A stretch of DNA of 64,000 bases. Source: Amycolatopsis thermophila (lineage in GTDB: Bacteria > Actinomycetota > Actinomycetes > Mycobacteriales > Pseudonocardiaceae). The stretch covers positions 6,572,001-6,636,000 of the forward strand of contig NZ_JAUSUT010000001.1 of assembly GCF_030814215.1 (NCBI RefSeq), in the 5' to 3' direction. Of the stretch, positions 1-7,817 are shown one piece after another (the first letter of the stretch is position 1; every line of letters starts with the position of its first letter). A model generated the notes under the pieces. It was not told where the DNA came from, did not search any database, and was given only the letters and a program-made list of their open reading frames with translations. Made by a program: the position numbers and the translations under genes.

Positions 1-158
1 TCGGCGAGTCCCCGGCGTTCGGGCACCTGCGCGCACCGATCACCCGGCTCTGCGGACTCGACGTGCCGATCCCCTACGCGCCCCAGCTGGAACGAGCCGC
101 GGTGCCGCAGGTCGACAGCATCGTGCGGGAAGCCACGGACCTGGTGCGGAGGTGGTGA
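1..158 (+). CDS. 2-oxoacid dehydrogenase E1 component, beta subunit (C-terminal end only)
   Basis: This is the last 51 codons of a gene that starts before the window; the reading frame begins at base 3. The visible tail contains VPIPYAPQLE followed by an amphipathic end. It matches the C-terminus of E1-beta subunits of pyruvate, acetoin or branched-chain 2-oxoacid dehydrogenases, where a proline-rich VP(I/T)P(Y/F)AP element precedes the end of the chain. The stop codon (TGA, 156-158) overlaps by one base the ATG of the downstream E2 gene, so the two are translationally coupled parts of one complex. The substrate (pyruvate, acetoin or branched-chain acid) cannot be decided from this fragment. 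Confidence 0.8.
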   Translation, partial: GESPAFGHLRAPITRLCGLDVPIPYAPQLERAAVPQVDSIVREATDLVRRW

Positions 159-1231
159 TGAAGGAATCGCCGCTGGTCATGCCGAAGATGTCCATGACCA
201 TGACCGAGGGCACGCTCGTCACCTGGCACAAAGCCGAAGGGGACGAGGTGCGAGCCGGCGAGGTCGTGTGCGAGGTCACCACCGACAAGGTCGACATGGA
301 GGTCGAGGCGACCACCGACGGGACCCTCGCCCGCATCGTCGCCCAACCCGAGGACGTCGTCGCCGTCGGCGAGCCGATCGCCTACCTCGCCACCGCGACC
401 GACGATCTGCTGGAAGGCCTCTTCGACACCCCCACCCCCGAGACCGAGCCGGAGCCGGAGCCTGCCGCGGAACCCGTGGCCGTGCCCGCCGGACCGCCCT
501 CCTGGGTTCCCGCGGTGCCTGCCGCCCGGCGGGCCGCGGCCGAACGCGGGATCGACCTCGCCACGATCACCCCCACCGGTCCGGCGGCCACGATCCGCCT
601 GTCCGACCTGCCGCCCCTGGAGGTGAAGCCCCGCCGCGGCCCGCGCGCGGTCATCGCCCGGCGGATGTCGGCCAGCACGCAGGTGCCCCAGTTCGTCGTC
701 TACCGCGACCTCGAGCTGACCGCGACCGGCCGCAACTGGACCACGGTGTTCGTGCGCGCACTCGCCCGGGCTCTCCGCGAGCACCCCCGGCTCAACGCCG
801 AGTGGGCCGACGGCGACGTGCGACGGCACGACCACGTCGGCGTCGCGCTGGCCGTGGACACCGAGCGCGGGCTGCTCGCTCCGGTGCTGCGCGATCCGGA
901 TCTGGACGACGCCGACGTTCTCGCCGAGCGCGTCCGGGACGTCGTCCGGCGGGCACGGGCCGGCAAGCTCACCCTCGCCGAAATGTCGGGCGGCACCACC
1001 ACGTTGTCGAACCTCGGCGGGTTCGGCGTCGACGCCTTCCACGCGCTGCTCAGTCCACCGCAGGCGACGGCACTGGCGATGGGGCGGGTGCAGGAGAAGG
1101 TGGTTCCGGTACCCGGCGGGATCGGGTTGTCCTTGCGGTGCACGGTCGGTCTCACGATCGACCACCGGGTCGGCGATGGCGCCGATGCCGCCCGTCTGCT
1201 CAGCACGATCCAGGACATGCTGACGTTATGA
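158..1231 (+). CDS. Dihydrolipoamide acyltransferase (E2) of a 2-oxoacid dehydrogenase complex
   Basis: This 357-residue E2 core transfers the acyl group from lipoate to CoA. Residues 1-78 form one lipoyl domain, with the lipoyl lysine in TTDKVDME (K44). A Pro/Glu-rich linker leads to a peripheral-subunit-binding domain near residues 115-150 (VPAARRAAAERGIDL). The catalytic domain follows and ends with DHRVGDG, the family's HRxxDG active-site motif. At about 360 residues with one lipoyl domain it is short but complete. I chose ATG 158 because it overlaps the upstream stop and has GGAGG six bases before it; in-frame GTG codons at 152 and 155 are less well placed. No E3 gene is visible. Confidence 0.9.
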   Translation: MKESPLVMPKMSMTMTEGTLVTWHKAEGDEVRAGEVVCEVTTDKVDMEVEATTDGTLARIVAQPEDVVAVGEPIAYLATATDDLLEGLFDTPTPETEPEPEPAAEPVAVPAGPPSWVPAVPAARRAAAERGIDLATITPTGPAATIRLSDLPPLEVKPRRGPRAVIARRMSASTQVPQFVVYRDLELTATGRNWTTVFVRALARALREHPRLNAEWADGDVRRHDHVGVALAVDTERGLLAPVLRDPDLDDADVLAERVRDVVRRARAGKLTLAEMSGGTTTLSNLGGFGVDAFHALLSPPQATALAMGRVQEKVVPVPGGIGLSLRCTVGLTIDHRVGDGADAARLLSTIQDMLTL

Positions 1232-1956
1232 TCGGCGGTATGGCGCAACGCTCCCACGCCGCCGCGGTCGTGCTGGCCAGCGGGTCCGGCACCCGGGTCG
1301 GGGCCGACGTCAACAAGGTCTACCTGCCGCTGGCCGGACGGCGCCTGGTGTCCTGGTCGCTCGGTGCCTTCTCCCGGGTCCCCGGGATCGGCGTGCTGGT
1401 CCTGGTGTCCCGGCCGCAGGACCACGACCTCGTCGACTGGGTGCTGGAACGCGAGGTCGACGGCGCCGAGGTCGAGGTGGTGCACGGCGGCCGGAGCCGC
1501 CAGGAGTCCGAGCTGCGGGCGTTGCGCCACCTCGCGGAGCGGATCGACAGCGGCGCCATCGACACCGTGCTCCTGCACGACGGCGCCCGCCCCCTGGCCA
1601 GCCCGGAGCTGATCGCCGGAGTCCTGCAGGCCGCGCGGCGGCACGGGGGCGCGGTGCCCGGCCTCGCGGCCGACGACATCATGGCGATCGCGGACGACGG
1701 CCTCGAGAACCTGCCGTCCGGCACCGCGATCCGGGCCCAGACCCCCCAGGCGTTCCACGCCCGCCCACTCCTCGACGCCTACGAAGAGGCCGCGCGGCAA
1801 CGGTTCGAGGGCACCGACACCTCGTCGGTGATGGAACGCTTCTCCGCGCTGCCCATCCACTGGGTCGCCGGGGAGCAGGAGAACATCAAGGTCACCTACG
1901 CGCACGACCTGGTGATCGCCGAACAGGTCCTGGCCTCGGCGAACTACCGGAGATGA
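1228..1956 (+). CDS. IspD/TarI-like cytidylyltransferase
   Basis: The 242-residue product has the nucleotidyltransferase fold of 2-C-methyl-D-erythritol 4-phosphate cytidylyltransferase. It shows the nucleotide-binding loop LASGSGTR (residues 16-23), HDGARPL, an AQTPQAF segment, a TDTSSVMER element and IKVTYAHDL, all in family order. The usual PK after the loop is NK here. The family transfers CMP to a sugar or polyol phosphate, either MEP in isoprenoid synthesis (IspD) or ribitol phosphate (TarI). The ATG at 1228 overlaps the E2 stop (ATGA); a second ATG at 1240 is possible. Its place behind an E2 gene rather than near ispF is unusual, so a non-MEP substrate or a second copy is plausible. 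Confidence 0.75.
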   Translation: MIGGMAQRSHAAAVVLASGSGTRVGADVNKVYLPLAGRRLVSWSLGAFSRVPGIGVLVLVSRPQDHDLVDWVLEREVDGAEVEVVHGGRSRQESELRALRHLAERIDSGAIDTVLLHDGARPLASPELIAGVLQAARRHGGAVPGLAADDIMAIADDGLENLPSGTAIRAQTPQAFHARPLLDAYEEAARQRFEGTDTSSVMERFSALPIHWVAGEQENIKVTYAHDLVIAEQVLASANYRR

Positions 1957-1963
1957 GGCAACC

Positions 1964-2299
1964 ATGGACACCGTCAGGCACGCGGAACTGACCTGCTCCC
2001 GGTGCGGCACGGACACCGTGCACGAGGTGGTCTACGCCGGCCGTCTCCTGGTCCAGGTCACCTGCACCACGTGCGGCAAAACGTTCGGCCGGGACGTGCG
2101 CGGCGAGTACCTGGCCGATCTCCGTCAGCGGCTGGCCACCAAACCGAAGCGCATGTTGCGCCGCCTGCGCAAGGACCCGCTCCGGTTCGCGGGCTCGCTG
2201 CCCAAGACCGTCTCGGCCAAACCGCTGGAACTCCTCTCCGAGATCCGCGTGGTCTGGCACTCCGGCAAGAACCGCCAGGGACGTCGACGGCGCTCCTGA
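1964..2299 (+). CDS. Small zinc-ribbon protein of unknown function
   Basis: This 111-residue basic protein has two CxxC pairs (C11/C14 and C34/C37), a spacing typical of a zinc ribbon. An Arg/Lys-rich second half (several RRLRK-type runs) might bind nucleic acid or acidic partners. GAGG lies five bases before the ATG, and the gene starts seven bases after the IspD-like stop, so it belongs to the same operon. I do not recognise a named family and assign no function. Confidence 0.6.
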   Translation: MDTVRHAELTCSRCGTDTVHEVVYAGRLLVQVTCTTCGKTFGRDVRGEYLADLRQRLATKPKRMLRRLRKDPLRFAGSLPKTVSAKPLELLSEIRVVWHSGKNRQGRRRRS

Positions 2300-2588
2300 A
2301 ACCGGCGCGCAGCGGCCGTATTCCTCCGCGACCTCGCCGGGGGTGAGCCGTCCGCCTCCGCGGAACCAGCGGGCGGCGCTCACGCACATCTCCGCGGATC
2401 GCACAGGACGCGAGAGCGGGGCTGGTCGTGGGCACGCCGCTCACGTGGACGGCGCTGGTCCGCGCGTTCGGGTACCACATCTCGACCGGTTTCGTCGGCA
2501 CCCCGATCATCTGCGACACCCTCACCGCCACCGGGCACGCCGACGCCTCCTCGCGCCCGCTCACGGCGACAGACTGCCCATCGTGGTT
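2300..2588. other. Non-coding stretch with no convincing gene
   Basis: No frame here gives a protein I recognise. On the minus strand, scattered segments read like protein debris (for example WFRGGGRLTPGEVAEEYG near 2350), but no frame stays coherent. It may be the eroded continuation of the alcohol dehydrogenase remnant just to the right. Confidence 0.4.
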
Positions 2589-2865
2589 TTACCCGGTGAC
2601 CATGGGCGCCACCACGACACCACGTGGTCCCCTCGGCGAAGTCACGGGTCCGGGGCCGAGGGCCTCGACGATCGCCGGCACCCTCGTGCCCGCCGGCCGG
2701 CGGCAGGATCGGGGCGGCCTGGTCGCCGGCGGCGAAGTGGTCGTCAAAGTGGCACATGCCGCCGGCGGCAAGCTTCACCCGGATCTCGCCCAGCTCGACA
2801 ACTCCATAGCGGCCGGAAACCTCCCGCGGCACCGCACCGGGGTCGGCATGCGACCACCGCAGCAT
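2589..2865 (-). pseudogene. Decayed zinc-dependent alcohol dehydrogenase (N-terminal remnant)
   Basis: On the minus strand the segment GEIRVKLAAGGMCHFDDHF followed by AAGDQ and GGHEGAG is the N-terminal catalytic-zinc region of medium-chain NDMA-type alcohol dehydrogenases (compare CHSDDHHATGD and GHEGAG in the intact gene at 55810-56928). After GHEGAG the homology jumps to another frame, reading AIVEALGPG and then VVVAPMVTG. A frameshift and small deletions have therefore destroyed the gene. The structural-zinc loop and the Rossmann domain are missing. It is a dead remnant, oriented like the lysR gene beside it. Confidence 0.65.
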
Positions 2866-2946
2866 TGCGTGAACCGTGGGAATGCCAGAAGGTTAGGCAG
2901 GCCACTAAAAAGTTGGAATTCCCGAACCGGAAAGGCCCGGCGGAGC

Positions 2947-3873
2947 TCAGCTCGGATCGTCGGCCGGACGGTCCAGCAACTGTTCCACCAGCGCACGGCA
3001 GGCCGGGCCCGGCCGCCTGCCCGCCGCCGTGGCGAGGTGGATCTTCCGTTCCGCCCAGGGTTCGGCCAGGTCGATGACCGCGACTCCGTCCAGGAATTCC
3101 TTGCCCACCAGGCTTTCCGGTTGCACGGTGACCCCGAGCCCGGCTCGGACGAGACTGAGCGCGACAACGCCTGTGCGCACGCGCTGGCCGGGCTCGAACT
3201 CGCGGCCCAGCCGGCGCGCGGCCGCGCGGAACGCATCGACCATCGGGCCCACGGCGATGACGTTCTCCGGGAGCAGTTCTTCGAACGTCACGCTCAGCCG
3301 GTCGGCGAGCCGGTGGTCGCGCGGCAGGGCCACCACGATCCGGTCCCGGCGGTACGGCGTGACGTCGAGGCCCGTGAGGTCGAGTTCGTGCGCAGCGGCG
3401 AACAGGCCGAGATCCGCATCCCCGCGCGCGACCTGCTGCACGATCTCCAGGTTTTCGACCTCGTGGACGATCAACCGAATCTTCGGATACTGACGGCCGA
3501 ATTCACCGAGTTCTCGCGCGAGGAACGGCGCGATGATCGACTGCGCAGACGCCACGGTCAGGTCGCCCTGCATTCCTTCGGTGAACGCGGCGATCTCGGA
3601 GCGGATGTCCTCGAGGCTGCCGAAGATCTTGCGGACGTGCCGGGCCAGCACCGTGCCGGCGGGCGTCGGCATGACCCCGCGCGGAGTGCGTTCCAGCAGC
3701 TCGAGCCCGGCGATGTGCTCCAAGTCGTGGATCCGCTTGGTGGCGGTCGATGCCGACACGTTCTCCCGGATCGCGGCCAGGCCGATCTGCTTCTCCTCGA
3801 CCGCGGAAAGGAACAACCGCAGCGTGAGCAGGTCGACCTGCCGGATCAGGTGCACCCTGTTGAACGTGCCCAC
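2947..3873 (-). CDS. LysR-family transcriptional regulator
   Basis: The 308-residue protein has an N-terminal winged helix-turn-helix (residues about 14-72, with LRLFLSAVEE, SASTATKRIHDLE and TPAGTVLARH) and a periplasmic-binding-like effector domain from about residue 95. The GTG start at 3873 is preceded by a near-perfect Shine-Dalgarno sequence, AGGAGGTGATC. Its former neighbours, the alcohol dehydrogenase remnant downstream and the broken phenylacetate-CoA ligase upstream on the same strand, are both dead, so its original target genes may be gone. The effector is unknown. Confidence 0.88.
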   Translation of the reverse strand: MGTFNRVHLIRQVDLLTLRLFLSAVEEKQIGLAAIRENVSASTATKRIHDLEHIAGLELLERTPRGVMPTPAGTVLARHVRKIFGSLEDIRSEIAAFTEGMQGDLTVASAQSIIAPFLARELGEFGRQYPKIRLIVHEVENLEIVQQVARGDADLGLFAAAHELDLTGLDVTPYRRDRIVVALPRDHRLADRLSVTFEELLPENVIAVGPMVDAFRAAARRLGREFEPGQRVRTGVVALSLVRAGLGVTVQPESLVGKEFLDGVAVIDLAEPWAERKIHLATAAGRRPGPACRALVEQLLDRPADDPS

Positions 3874-3902
3874 CGATCACCTCCTTCCCCGGATTCAACC
3901 TC

Positions 3903-3919
3903 GTCGGCCGGCGGCCGAC
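3903..3919. terminator. Hairpin between broken paaK and lysR
   Basis: A perfect inverted repeat has arms GTCGGCCG and CGGCCGAC around a single central G; the realistic RNA hairpin has a 7-bp stem and a 3-nt loop. It lies between the stop of the paaK pseudogene and the lysR Shine-Dalgarno sequence. It could terminate the upstream minus-strand transcript. There is no U-tract. Confidence 0.35.
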
Positions 3920-3922
3920 AAG

Positions 3923-5041
3923 TCAGGCGGGCGCGGCCCGCTCGACGAGGTTCACCTTGACGTGATCAGGGCGCTTGAGGGTGCCCTCCCGGACGAGGGT
4001 GACGATCGTCTTGACGTTGAGCGCGGACCGGACCCGCTGCTCGATCGTGGCGCGCAGGTCCGTCTGCCGTTCGGGCGTGAAGCCGGCGGCGCATTCGACG
4101 ACCAACGGCAGCGGCTTCTGGGTGGAGTGGCCGTCGAAGTCGGCGCGGATGCGCATCTCCCCGGACGCGGCCGGGACCAGCTCGGCGACCAGCTGCTTGA
4201 TGGCGGAGGAGAAGACGTTGATATCGCGGACGATGAGCATGTCGTCGGTGCGGCCGACGCAGCGGATCTTGTAGCCGGTCCGGCCGCACGGGCAGTCTGT
4301 CCCGGTCACGACGACGTGGTCGCGGGTCCGGAACCGCAGCAACGGCGAGGCCTGCCGCCGGAGAGCGGTGTAGACGAGTTCGCCCCGCGCCCCCTCGACC
4401 GGGGCGACCTGCTCGCCGCACCGTGCTCGACTCGGTGCGCGGCAACCAGGCGATCGTCGTGCCGGCGTTCCTCGCCGCGGGGTATCACGTGCGGACGGAC
4501 ATCCCGGCGCAGATCGCCGCGAGCGGGCACCGCAACACCCTGCTGGCCGACCCGTTCGGCCCGGCGCCGGAACATGGGCAGTCCGCCGACGAAGCCCTTG
4601 CTCATCCCGAACGCGTGCAGCAGTCGGTCACCGGGCCGGAAACCGTTCGCGTAGAGGGCCCGCGCGCCCAGCTCACACCAGGTCGTGATGTCACTCGCGG
4701 TCAGCCCGGCGTAGGACGGGCTGCCCTGGTGCCGAGGAAGCCTGCATCTGCACGATCTCCCCCGGGGCCGCGGCCACGTGCGATCCCAGCGGCGGGGACG
4801 CCGCCAGGCTGTCGCGCAGCTCCTGCTTCTCCGTGAACGGGAGGCCGGCCAGGTCTTCGACGGTGCGGACCTTCGCCGGGTCCACCCCGGCTTCGGCGAA
4901 CTTCGCCCGGTAGAAAGCACTTCGCTCGACGAGGTACGCCATCTGCTCCCGCAGCCGCGCGTCCTGCACGGCCCGTGCCTCGCCGGGCCGCGCGGACTCG
5001 ATCGCGCTCCAGTGGTTCGCGGAGTAGGGCGACCATGACAC
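3923..5041 (-). pseudogene. Disrupted phenylacetate-CoA ligase (PaaK-type)
   Basis: Phenylacetate-CoA ligase activates aromatic acids as CoA thioesters. Three pieces of one gene lie in order on the minus strand but in different frames. The N-terminal piece (GTG at 5041 to about 4735) carries YLVERSAFYRAKFAEAGVD and AGLPFTEKQELRDSLA. A second piece (about 4730-4570) carries YAGLTASDITTWCELGARA and GMSKGFVGGLPMF. The C-terminal piece (about 4415 to 3923) carries SPLLRFRTRD, CPCGRTGYKI and GRTDDMLIVRDINVF. One frameshift sits near 4735. Between pieces two and three roughly 150 residues are missing and replaced by about 150 bp of a foreign gene. The protein cannot be made. A start one base outside the CoA-transferase cluster suggests it once belonged to that operon. 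Confidence 0.8.
4423..4572 (+). pseudogene. Fragment of a sirohydrochlorin chelatase (CbiX/SirB-like) gene inside paaK
   Basis: On the plus strand, opposite to the surrounding ligase, this segment encodes IVVPAFLAAGYHVRTDIPA followed by ASGHRNTLLADPFGPAPE. VVVPAFLAAGYHVRTD(I/L)PA is characteristic of actinobacterial CbiX-type chelatases, which insert metal into sirohydrochlorin. Nothing before or after it continues the chelatase: ligase homology resumes on the minus strand at about 4572 and stops near 4415. It is therefore a transplanted gene fragment of about 150 bp, not a functional gene. Confidence 0.7.
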
Positions 5042-5061
5042 GTCTTCTTTCTGCTGAGGGG

Positions 5062-6210
5062 TCAGGCGCGCGTCGGCAGGACCGCGCCGAGCAGGTCGTT
5101 GTCCGCGCCGACTTCGCGGACGGCGTGCAGCGGCGGCGGCCGCAGGCCGTCGAAGGACAGCGGGAGACCGACGACCCCGATCTCGCCCGGTTCCGGGGCG
5201 CCGATGATGCCGAGTTCGCGCGTCTGCTCGTGCGCGACGAGTTCCGCCGTCGTCTGGACGGGGGCGCACGGGATCCCCGCGGCCTCCAGGCGGTGCCGCC
5301 ACTGCGCCCGGGTGCCGGTGGCGAGGCGTTCCCCGATCAGCCGGTCGATCTCGGCCCGGTTCGCCAGCCGCGCGGCGTTGGTGGCGAAGCGGGGGTCGCC
5401 GGCCCACTCCGGCCGGTCGAGCGCGGCGCACAGCCGGGCGAACAATGCGTCGTTGGCGCAGCTCACGACCAGCGCGCCGTCGGCGGTGGCGAACGCCCGG
5501 TGCGGCACGATGAACGCCACCCCGGAGCCGTGCCGCCCGCCAGGGTTGCCGTCGGCCTCGTAGCCGGCGATGCCGACGGACATCCACGCGATCGCCGTCT
5601 CCAGCAGGGAGGCGTCCACGTTCGCGCCGGTGTGCTTGACGTGCCTGCGGTGCAACGCGGCGAGCACGCCGATCACCGCCCACATCCCGGTCCCGAAGTC
5701 CACGATGGACACCCCGGCGCGGACGGGTTCGCCGTCCTCCTCGCCGGTGACGTCCATGATCCCGGAGAACGCCTGCATCAGCGGGTCGTACCCGGGCAGC
5801 TCGCGCAGCGGGCCCGCCTTGCCGAACGCGCCGATCTCGCAGTGGATCAGCTCCGGCTTGGTCACCCGCAGGCTTTCCGCGTCCAGGCCGTAGCGCGCCG
5901 CGGTCCCCGGCCGCAGGTTGTGCAGGAAGACGTCGGCTCGCTCGGCGATCAGCCGGTGCAGCGTCGTGAGCTGCTCGCGGTCCTTGATGTCAAGGCTGAG
6001 GTAACGGCGGCCGCGGTTGAGCGCGTGGAACGCGGCCCCGTCGCCCTTCCACTGGCTCGGGCCCCAGCCCCGCGCGGAGTCGCCGGTGGGCCGCTCCACC
6101 TTCCACACCTCGGCGCCGAGCTCGGCCAGGATCTTGCCGGCGAACGGCGCGGACGCGCTGTCGCTCAGCTCCACCACCACGATGCCCGTCAGGGGCAGCT
6201 CACGCGTCAT
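5062..6210 (-). CDS. Family III CoA-transferase (CaiB/BaiF-type)
   Basis: The 382-residue protein has the full family III architecture: GKILAELGAEVWKVERP near the N-terminus, LSLDIKD, PGTAARYGLD, and the catalytic aspartate in SIVDFGTGM (D171) that forms the acyl-aspartyl anhydride. It moves CoA between carboxylic acids, but substrates cannot be read from sequence. It is the last gene of the minus-strand operon; its ATG (6210) lies inside the end of the preceding CoA-transferase gene (11-bp overlap). Two adjacent, clearly different family III proteins suggest either a heteromeric enzyme or two successive transfer steps. Confidence 0.88.
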   Translation of the reverse strand: MTRELPLTGIVVVELSDSASAPFAGKILAELGAEVWKVERPTGDSARGWGPSQWKGDGAAFHALNRGRRYLSLDIKDREQLTTLHRLIAERADVFLHNLRPGTAARYGLDAESLRVTKPELIHCEIGAFGKAGPLRELPGYDPLMQAFSGIMDVTGEEDGEPVRAGVSIVDFGTGMWAVIGVLAALHRRHVKHTGANVDASLLETAIAWMSVGIAGYEADGNPGGRHGSGVAFIVPHRAFATADGALVVSCANDALFARLCAALDRPEWAGDPRFATNAARLANRAEIDRLIGERLATGTRAQWRHRLEAAGIPCAPVQTTAELVAHEQTRELGIIGAPEPGEIGVVGLPLSFDGLRPPPLHAVREVGADNDLLGAVLPTRA

Positions 6211-7408
6211 CGCGCACTCCGTTCCCGGCCGCGCCCGAGGCGACCAGCTCGCCGATCTCGTCGTCCCCGAAGCCGAATTCCCGCAGCAGCTCCTCGGTGT
6301 GCTCGCCGAGCCGGGGCGCGGGGTACCTCAGCTCCGGGGTGCTCTCGCTCCAGCGCTGAGGGATACCGATGGTGCGCAGCTTGCCCTCCGAGGGGTGGTC
6401 CTCCTCGGCGAAGAACCCGACCTCGGTCAGGTGCGGGTCGGTGAGGAGGGTTTCCGGGGTGTGCATCCGGATTACCGGGATGTCGGCCTCGCCGAGCAGT
6501 TCGAGCCACTCGGCGGTGGTCCGGGTGGCGAACTCCTTCGCCAGGAACGCGTACAGCTCACCGATCTGCTCGGTGCGGCCGTGAATGTCGGCGAACCGGG
6601 GGTCGGCGGCCAGGTCCGGCCGGCCGACCGCCGTGAAGAAGCGCTGCCAGTGCCGGTCGGTGTAGATGTTGACGCCGAGGTAGCCGTCGAGCGTCCGGTA
6701 GGGCTTGCGGTCGGGGTTCATCATCCGCGCGTAACCCCAGTCCCCGATCGGCGGCACGAACGTGTGCCCGTAGAGGTGGTCGCCCATCGCGAAGTGCGCG
6801 AACGTCTCGAACATCGGGACCTGCACCTCCTGCCCGCGCCCGGTCCGTTCCCGGTGGTACAACGCCATCGCGATCGCTGACGAGGCGGCCATCCCGACCA
6901 CGCGGTCCGCGATCGCGGTGGCCACGTACGCGGGTTCGCCCCGTCCGCGGCTCTGCAGCACCGGCATGCCGACGGCGGCCTGGATCAGGTCGTCGTAGGC
7001 GGGCTTGTCGGCGTACGGGCCGTTCTGGCCGAATCCGAAGCAACCGCAGTACACCAGCCGCGGGTTGATCTCCCGGACCTCGGGGTAGGACAGGCCCAGG
7101 CGGTTCATGGCCGCCGGCCGCAGGCTGTGCAGCAACACGTCCGCCGACCGCAGCATGCGGATGAAAGCGCTCCGTCCGGCGCGCTGCTTCAAGTCCAGCA
7201 CCAGGCTGCGCTTGTTCCGGTTGAGGTGCAGGAAGATCGCGGACATCCCGGGATTGCGGCGCGGTCCGACGCCGCGGGTGGTGTCCCCCTCCGGGGACTC
7301 CACTTTGGCGACGTCGGCGCCCATGTCCGCCAGCAGGAGCGACGCGTACGGCCCCATGAAGTTCGAGGTCAGGTCGAGGATCCGCACGCCGTTGAGCGGT
7401 CCGGCCAC
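6200..7408 (-). CDS. Family III CoA-transferase (CaiB/BaiF-type), second copy
   Basis: The product has 402 residues if translation begins at the GTG at 7408, which has GGGAGG nine bases upstream and sits one base after the stop of the DUF35 gene. It shows ADMGADVAKVESPEGD, LVLDLKQ, CFGFGQNGPYADKPAYD and the catalytic aspartate in TAIADRVVG (D168). The open frame extends further upstream, but that stretch lies over the DUF35 gene and has no homology. Its partner gene directly downstream overlaps by 11 bp. The substrate is unknown; context suggests a branched acyl or dicarboxylic acid. Confidence 0.87.
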   Translation of the reverse strand: MAGPLNGVRILDLTSNFMGPYASLLLADMGADVAKVESPEGDTTRGVGPRRNPGMSAIFLHLNRNKRSLVLDLKQRAGRSAFIRMLRSADVLLHSLRPAAMNRLGLSYPEVREINPRLVYCGCFGFGQNGPYADKPAYDDLIQAAVGMPVLQSRGRGEPAYVATAIADRVVGMAASSAIAMALYHRERTGRGQEVQVPMFETFAHFAMGDHLYGHTFVPPIGDWGYARMMNPDRKPYRTLDGYLGVNIYTDRHWQRFFTAVGRPDLAADPRFADIHGRTEQIGELYAFLAKEFATRTTAEWLELLGEADIPVIRMHTPETLLTDPHLTEVGFFAEEDHPSEGKLRTIGIPQRWSESTPELRYPAPRLGEHTEELLREFGFGDDEIGELVASGAAGNGVRDDA

Positions 7409-7409
7409 G

Positions 7410-7817
7410 TCACCCTCCCGAGGTGGGGGCGAACACGGGGAGCGTCTGCGCCCCGCGCCGGACGAACCGGACCTCGACCGGCATGCCGATCTCGACGACG
7501 GCGGGGTCGGCCTCGATCTGGCCGAACAACCGGTACCCCTCGGCCAGCTCGACGAACCCGACGGTGTAGGGCACGATCGCGGTCCACACCGGCGTCGGTC
7601 CGCGCATGACGGTGCTGAACGACCACACCGTGCCGCGACCGCCGGACTCCTCCCAGCGCAAGCCCCGGAACGAACAGTGCGGACAGTACGAATGCGCCGG
7701 CCACACGACCTCACCGCACGAATCGCAGCGCTGGAAGGTCAGTCGTTCCTCGTCGAGGGCGGCCCAGTAGGGCTCGGCGTCGAGCAGCCGGTACGGCTGC
7801 GGCCAGTCCTCGCTCAT
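7410..7817 (-). CDS. DUF35-type OB-fold protein with zinc rubredoxin-like knuckle
   Basis: This 135-residue protein has four cysteines near the N-terminus (C31, C34, C45, C48 in CDSCG and CPHC) that form a zinc knuckle, followed by an OB-fold (GTVWSFSTVMRG, VPYTVGFVELAEG). DUF35 proteins are obligatory partners of thiolase-fold enzymes that lack the usual cysteine, as in the Ltp2-ChsH2 steroid aldolase. That fits its position directly after such a thiolase-like gene, with a one-base TGATG overlap. GGAGG precedes the ATG. Confidence 0.88.
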   Translation of the reverse strand: MSEDWPQPYRLLDAEPYWAALDEERLTFQRCDSCGEVVWPAHSYCPHCSFRGLRWEESGGRGTVWSFSTVMRGPTPVWTAIVPYTVGFVELAEGYRLFGQIEADPAVVEIGMPVEVRFVRRGAQTLPVFAPTSGG

